The position numbers were made by a program, and so were the translations under genes. A stretch of DNA of 64,000 bases from Halobellus rufus (GTDB lineage: Archaea; Halobacteriota; Halobacteria; Halobacteriales; Haloferacaceae), in NCBI RefSeq assembly GCF_000739575.1, contig NZ_BBJO01000022.1, forward strand, positions 23,118 to 87,117, in the 5' to 3' direction. Positions 60,763-64,000 of the stretch are shown here, one piece after another. Under the pieces are notes generated by a model. It worked only from the letters and a program-made list of their open reading frames with translations. It was not told the origin of the DNA and made no database searches. Every line of letters starts with the position of its first letter. The stretch's first letter is position 1.

Positions 60763-61751
60763 CCGTGTACCTCTAATCCAGACTCCTCTTCGTGTTCGAG
60801 CATCGATTGGAGTTTCTTCCATTGCTCACGGAGCGTCATAGCGGAGACACTCGCGAGCTCGGCGAGACTCGTTTGGGTGACGTTCTCGTCAGCCTCACGA
60901 GCAGCCTCGTAGATGCAGGCAGCGGCAACGCCGGTTGGTCGACAGCCGTTCCCGAGACCGACTTCGGACGCTTCTCGGGCCAACTCCAGGGCGCGTTGGC
61001 CCACTTCTCGTGAGAGATCGAGGTCCGATGCGAATCGTGGGACATACTGAACGGGAGCCATCGGAACTGCCGGGAGATTCAGTTCGTGATTCAACACGCT
61101 GTACGCGTTGCTGACCCGCTCTCTGGAGACAGTCGATACCTCTCCGACCTCGTCGATTGTCCGAGGGAGTCCCGAACATCGACAGGCTGCATACACGCCG
61201 GCAGCCGCCATTGCTTCAATCGAACGACCACGGATGAGGTCCTCGTTCGCAGCAGTCCGATAGAGGGCGCACGCTTGCGTACAGATGCTCTCGGGAAGGT
61301 CGAGCGCACCGACGATTCGCCGGACTTCCGAGAGCCCATGTGCAAGGTTCTGCTCAGCTTTCCCTTCGAATCGAGCTTGGCGGTCCCATCGCCGAAGCCG
61401 GTGCAGTTTCCGGCGTTTCGCGGCCGGAAGCTGTTGCCCTCGTGCATCGCGATACCGACCGATCTCTGCAGAGATGCCCCAGTCGTGCCGGGCATTCGTC
61501 ACTGGCCCACCAACGCGACGTCGATCTTCGGCATCGTATGGCGTCCATTCAGGTCCGTAGTCAATACAATCCTCGTCGACGACGAGCCCACACTCAGGAC
61601 AGTACCTCTCATTTCTGTCTCGTTTGAGCTTGACCTCAGAACACTCAGGGCACTGGTTGATCGTAGAAGGGAGGCGTTCGGGAGTCTCAACACCGGTCGT
61701 TTCAGGCTGTTCAGTGTGCTTCGTTGCGACGCTGGATGAATCTGTAGACAT
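60759..61751 (-). CDS. tfb: Transcription initiation factor TFB (paralogue)
   Basis: A 330-aa archaeal TFIIB homologue. The zinc ribbon is CPECSEVKLKRDRNERYCPE followed by CG (about residues 34-55); the B-finger/linker follows (DEDCIDYGPEWTPYDAEDRRRVG, cited in part) with GPVTNARHDWGISAEIG. Two cyclin repeats span about 120-225 and 230-325; helices such as SIEAMAAAGVYAACRCSGLP and GVAAACIYEAAREADENVTQ are the DNA- and TBP-binding parts. Haloarchaea carry several TFBs; this one lies in an accessory region and probably serves plasmid genes. Confidence 0.93.
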   Translation of the reverse strand: MSTDSSSVATKHTEQPETTGVETPERLPSTINQCPECSEVKLKRDRNERYCPECGLVVDEDCIDYGPEWTPYDAEDRRRVGGPVTNARHDWGISAEIGRYRDARGQQLPAAKRRKLHRLRRWDRQARFEGKAEQNLAHGLSEVRRIVGALDLPESICTQACALYRTAANEDLIRGRSIEAMAAAGVYAACRCSGLPRTIDEVGEVSTVSRERVSNAYSVLNHELNLPAVPMAPVQYVPRFASDLDLSREVGQRALELAREASEVGLGNGCRPTGVAAACIYEAAREADENVTQTSLAELASVSAMTLREQWKKLQSMLEHEEESGLEVHG

Positions 61752-61780
61752 GGTTGATCGATTGGAGCTCTGGAATCGGA

Positions 61781-62308
61781 TTACTCGAAGTCGGGGCCAG
61801 TCAGGTTAGGCGGAAGTTCCGGGTCGTATTCGCGGTGGAATGCTCGGAGAACCTGATTCTGCCAAGCTACGTATTCGCCAGGAGTCGAGGCGTTGAACCG
61901 TGTCACACCGAGATCGTATTTTCGCGCAAACGCTTCGAGATCGACTGCTTCGATACTCGTAATCGCGTCTGTCGTGGGATCTGGAGCAGCGGCTGCAGGA
62001 AGTGGTCGTTCCACCCACGCATCGAAACATCCATCCACGGAGCTGATCACGAGGACGCCGTCGGTCGCTCCGACGAACAGGCTGGTCGAAATCCGAGCGA
62101 GATTTCGGTACAGATCTGACGGAACAACCAGGAGTAGGTTCTCGGCATCCACTGAGGATAGGTGGCTGTGTCCTCCAGACCGACCGTCAGTTCTCCACCG
62201 GTTCTCCGTGTCGAGCCAGCCTCCATGCCGTAACTTGTCGAGTGCGGCATCGAGGAACGTCTGGCTCCGGTACTGAATGTACCCGACTACGGTCGCATAG
62301 AAGCTCAT
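61781..62308 (-). CDS. Unknown protein, 175 aa
   Basis: Start chosen at 62308 (MSFYATVVGYIQYRSQTFLD) because the upstream 18 codons are not family-like. A hydrophobic/aromatic start continues as ALDKLRHGGWLDTENRWRTD, later a Pro/Ala-rich loop and VARKYDLGVTRF-like segments. I do not recognise the family, but the opening is seen in haloarchaeal plasmid genes. It lies 30 bp upstream of TFB on the same strand, probably in one transcript. Confidence 0.55.
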   Translation of the reverse strand: MSFYATVVGYIQYRSQTFLDAALDKLRHGGWLDTENRWRTDGRSGGHSHLSSVDAENLLLVVPSDLYRNLARISTSLFVGATDGVLVISSVDGCFDAWVERPLPAAAAPDPTTDAITSIEAVDLEAFARKYDLGVTRFNASTPGEYVAWQNQVLRAFHREYDPELPPNLTGPDFE

Positions 62309-62395
62309 CGAGCCTCCGCGAAGAACTCCGGAGTCAGTGAGTTCGAAGTACACGACCCACACCGATTCGTCGAAGATAAAATCCGGAGAGAAGGC

Positions 62396-62887
62396 TCAGT
62401 AGTGGACATCAGCAGGAACCACCCAGAACTCGTCATCACTGTTGTGTTCGAGATGTTGTTCGACCGCTGATCGAGAGCGAAGGCCGGCGCCGTGTTGGTC
62501 GTAGATCCAGACGGACGCCCCGGCGAACTGGCCGAGTCGATAACAATCGAACCGAGCGAGGTCGACGTCGTCCATCACGGACTCAGAATCGAGGGCTTCG
62601 AGTTTCGCTCGCAACTTTTCGAGAGCCTCACGAAACCAGACTTCTTGTGCCTCGACAGCGTCTTCAAGGAGTTGCTTCCCCGTCTCTGACTGCAGGGATA
62701 GCGCTGGGTCAAGGCCACCGTATCGGGGATGATCTCGATACCGAGCCGTCGATTCATCTAGGGTTTTGTAGTAGTCAAACGCCGTCGACGCTCCGTCACC
62801 AATTCCGATCAAACGGTCGAGTGCGTACCTGGCTGTACTGACCGCCTCTGAGCTATCGACCGCCGGAACGAGAACTCTGATGAGCAT
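62396..62887 (-). CDS. Unknown protein, 163 aa
   Basis: Start at 62887 (MLIRVLVPAVDSSEAVSTAR); an ATG two codons upstream is possible. The opening strand and loop (IRVLVPAVDSS) recall Usp or Rossmann-type starts, but the rest (RLIGIGDGASTAFDYYKTLD, WVVPADVHY end) does not fit. It is helical with a long charged helix (ALEKLRAKLEALDSESV). Same direction as the TFB operon, 87 bp upstream of the previous gene. Function unknown. Confidence 0.5.
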   Translation of the reverse strand: MLIRVLVPAVDSSEAVSTARYALDRLIGIGDGASTAFDYYKTLDESTARYRDHPRYGGLDPALSLQSETGKQLLEDAVEAQEVWFREALEKLRAKLEALDSESVMDDVDLARFDCYRLGQFAGASVWIYDQHGAGLRSRSAVEQHLEHNSDDEFWVVPADVHY

Positions 62888-63000
62888 GTGCATTTTCTAT
62901 TCCTCACCCCTTTCGGGGGTCGATAAAACCGGCTAGAAGAAATTACTCGGGAAACCCAAGTCGTTGAAGTCGTTGTGATAAGAGACGTTGATTGTATCAA

Positions 63001-63804
63001 CTACCAAAGAGCGTTCTCAACGGTCTTGCGATCAAACTCAATGAACAGTGCTCGTCGGAGATCTTCGTCTAACCCCGGATACTGTTCACTAGTGTGAACG
63101 AAGAGATCGCTTCCCTCACCAGCGCTAATCATCCAAGCTTGTTGCCCTTTGCCAATTGGACTGCCAACTGGACCACTTGTCTCAGTTTCACGGTGGCCAA
63201 GTTTCAGCGCGTTGCTAGTCGTAGTGTAGACGAATTTGAGTTCTGCATCAGCATTGATGTCGTGGACGGGGGCGATTGCCCCCAGTTCCGTATCGCTCTC
63301 AAAGTACGTACTACCGTCAAAATCACTGGATTCTACAAACGCTGCTTCTAGAACTGTCGAATCAACCTGCTCAAACAATTCAACAAACTCATTCCAAGTC
63401 AGTTTGAGACTGTTCTTCTGTGATCCATCCTCTTCATAGCTAAACTCGATAGTGAGACTATCGCCACCTTTGATTGCGAATTTTTTCAGGCCTGTAGAGC
63501 CCTGGCTGTCATAAGAGCGCTGGACGAGGCGGTGAGGAGATGCCAAATTTGCCTCATCGAGATAAGCGATATAATCATCAGTGAGACCTCCTCCGTATCC
63601 GTCCATTTCGTCTCGGCTTGTCTTGAGAGATGCCGTTAGCTCAGCCCAAGAAATAGTCTTGTATGTGGTGTCCCCGGGCAACGACTTTGCGTAGCGGGAA
63701 AGCTGTTGCTGGGATAGCGATCCCTTTGTTTTTGCTTCAATAACGAACAGTCCAGATCCAGTAGCGTAGAGGTCCACGCGACCACCCTTAGAATCAGAAT
63801 CAGT
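63001..63804 (-). pseudogene. PD-(D/E)XK nuclease gene, 5' end cut by an IS
   Basis: 268 codons remain. The nuclease core is GRVDLYATGSGLFVIEAKTK: Asp, then Glu-x-Lys, then GSLSQQQLSRYAKSL. The rest is a beta-rich domain (KNSLKLTWNEFVELFEQVDS; FVYTTTSNALKLGHRE). An IS5-type terminus begins at 63805, so the native N-terminus is displaced; a spurious Met in the IS end gives an open frame of 276 aa. Low GC points to import. A restriction or anti-viral nuclease is likely. Whether the truncated form folds is unknown, as the key residues are still there. Confidence 0.65.
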
Positions 63805-63820
63805 TGCTTTGTTGAAACCC
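63805..63820 (+). repeat. Left terminal inverted repeat of a second IS5-type element
   Basis: TGCTTTGTTGAAACCC matches the terminus at 3274-3288 in its first 12 bases. It marks the junction between the interrupted nuclease gene and the element that runs out of the window to the right. The other end is outside the window, so the target duplication cannot be checked. Confidence 0.65.
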
Positions 63821-63858
63821 CTTGCTGACAAACACGACAGGTGAGTAGTGGAGAGGAG

Positions 63859-64000
63859 ATGGATGCTCTCCCGAAGTCACGGCTCCTTCGATTCGTTGAG
63901 CGGGCTCTGGTGTTGGCTCGCCGTGCTGTCACACGGTTTTCGACTCGCTATTCCCGCAAGCGGTTCACGCTCCGGCAACACGTTGTCCTGCTCTGTCTCA
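63859..64000 (+). CDS. IS5-type transposase, N-terminal part
   Basis: Starts MDALPKSRLLRFVERALVLA and reaches RKRFTLRQHVVLLCL at the window edge, the usual N-terminal helices of a haloarchaeal IS5-type transposase. About 47 codons are visible and the catalytic part lies outside. It starts 54 bp inside the inverted repeat at 63805, so it is the transposase of that element. Confidence 0.7.
   Translation, partial: MDALPKSRLLRFVERALVLARRAVTRFSTRYSRKRFTLRQHVVLLCL

Overview
The window is haloarchaeal (class Halobacteria). Coding DNA is GC-rich, the proteins are strongly acidic, secreted proteins carry Tat-type lipobox signals, many genes overlap start-to-stop, and the replication and transcription genes are archaeal (a PCNA-like clamp and a TFB). 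The density of transposases, an integrase, toxin-antitoxin pairs, plasmid-type gene modules and accessory PCNA/TFB paralogues suggests a megaplasmid or an accessory-rich chromosomal region. I cannot name the species.

Left part (1-15.4 kb). The cytochrome bd oxidase genes cydA-cydB (minus strand, cydB cut by the window edge) are followed by a frameshifted ccdA relic. A complete IS5-type element follows, with inverted repeats and an 8-bp target duplication. Next come a winged-helix/PIN toxin-antitoxin pair, a small lipoprotein, a dead copy of an IS4-type transposase, a second antitoxin/PIN pair, a frameshifted unknown gene, three unknown or weakly known genes (one in the pRiA4b ORF-3 family), an intact copy of the same IS4-type transposase, and debris including a universal-stress-protein fragment.

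Middle part (15.4-26.9 kb) is the metabolic island. It has a four-gene osmoprotectant ABC importer, a Rieske protein overlapping an amidohydrolase, a Fe-dependent alcohol dehydrogenase divergent from a betaine-aldehyde-type dehydrogenase, a sulfatase and an IclR regulator. The simplest joint reading is uptake plus oxidation of a choline-like compound (possibly choline sulfate) to glycine betaine, but the substrates are inferred.

26.9-31 kb is a transposon graveyard: a broken IS630-type gene, an IS fragment, and the third IS4-type copy (intact).

31.1-64 kb is the accessory and defence-rich part. It holds a wHTH-unknown-integrase operon, two tandem CoiA-like zinc-finger nucleases, zinc-ribbon and SWIM proteins, an orphan TnpB with its right-end hairpin plus a second solo right end, and a run of small unknown genes. 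A plasmid-type backbone follows (SWIM protein; VWA protein with an HExxH motif; MoxR-type AAA+ ATPase with a helix-hairpin-helix; a 498-aa partner; PCNA with an N-terminal extension plus DUF6166). Two cargo blocks interrupt this backbone: a 1263-aa STAND NTPase divergent from a zinc-ribbon/HEPN-like protein, and a low-GC membrane protein plus KwaB-like (DUF4868) pair. Both look like antiviral cargo. The right end carries an AbiE-type nucleotidyltransferase toxin-antitoxin pair, a TFB overlapping a zinc-finger protein, two unknown genes and a PD-(D/E)XK nuclease gene interrupted by an IS5-type element that leaves the window.
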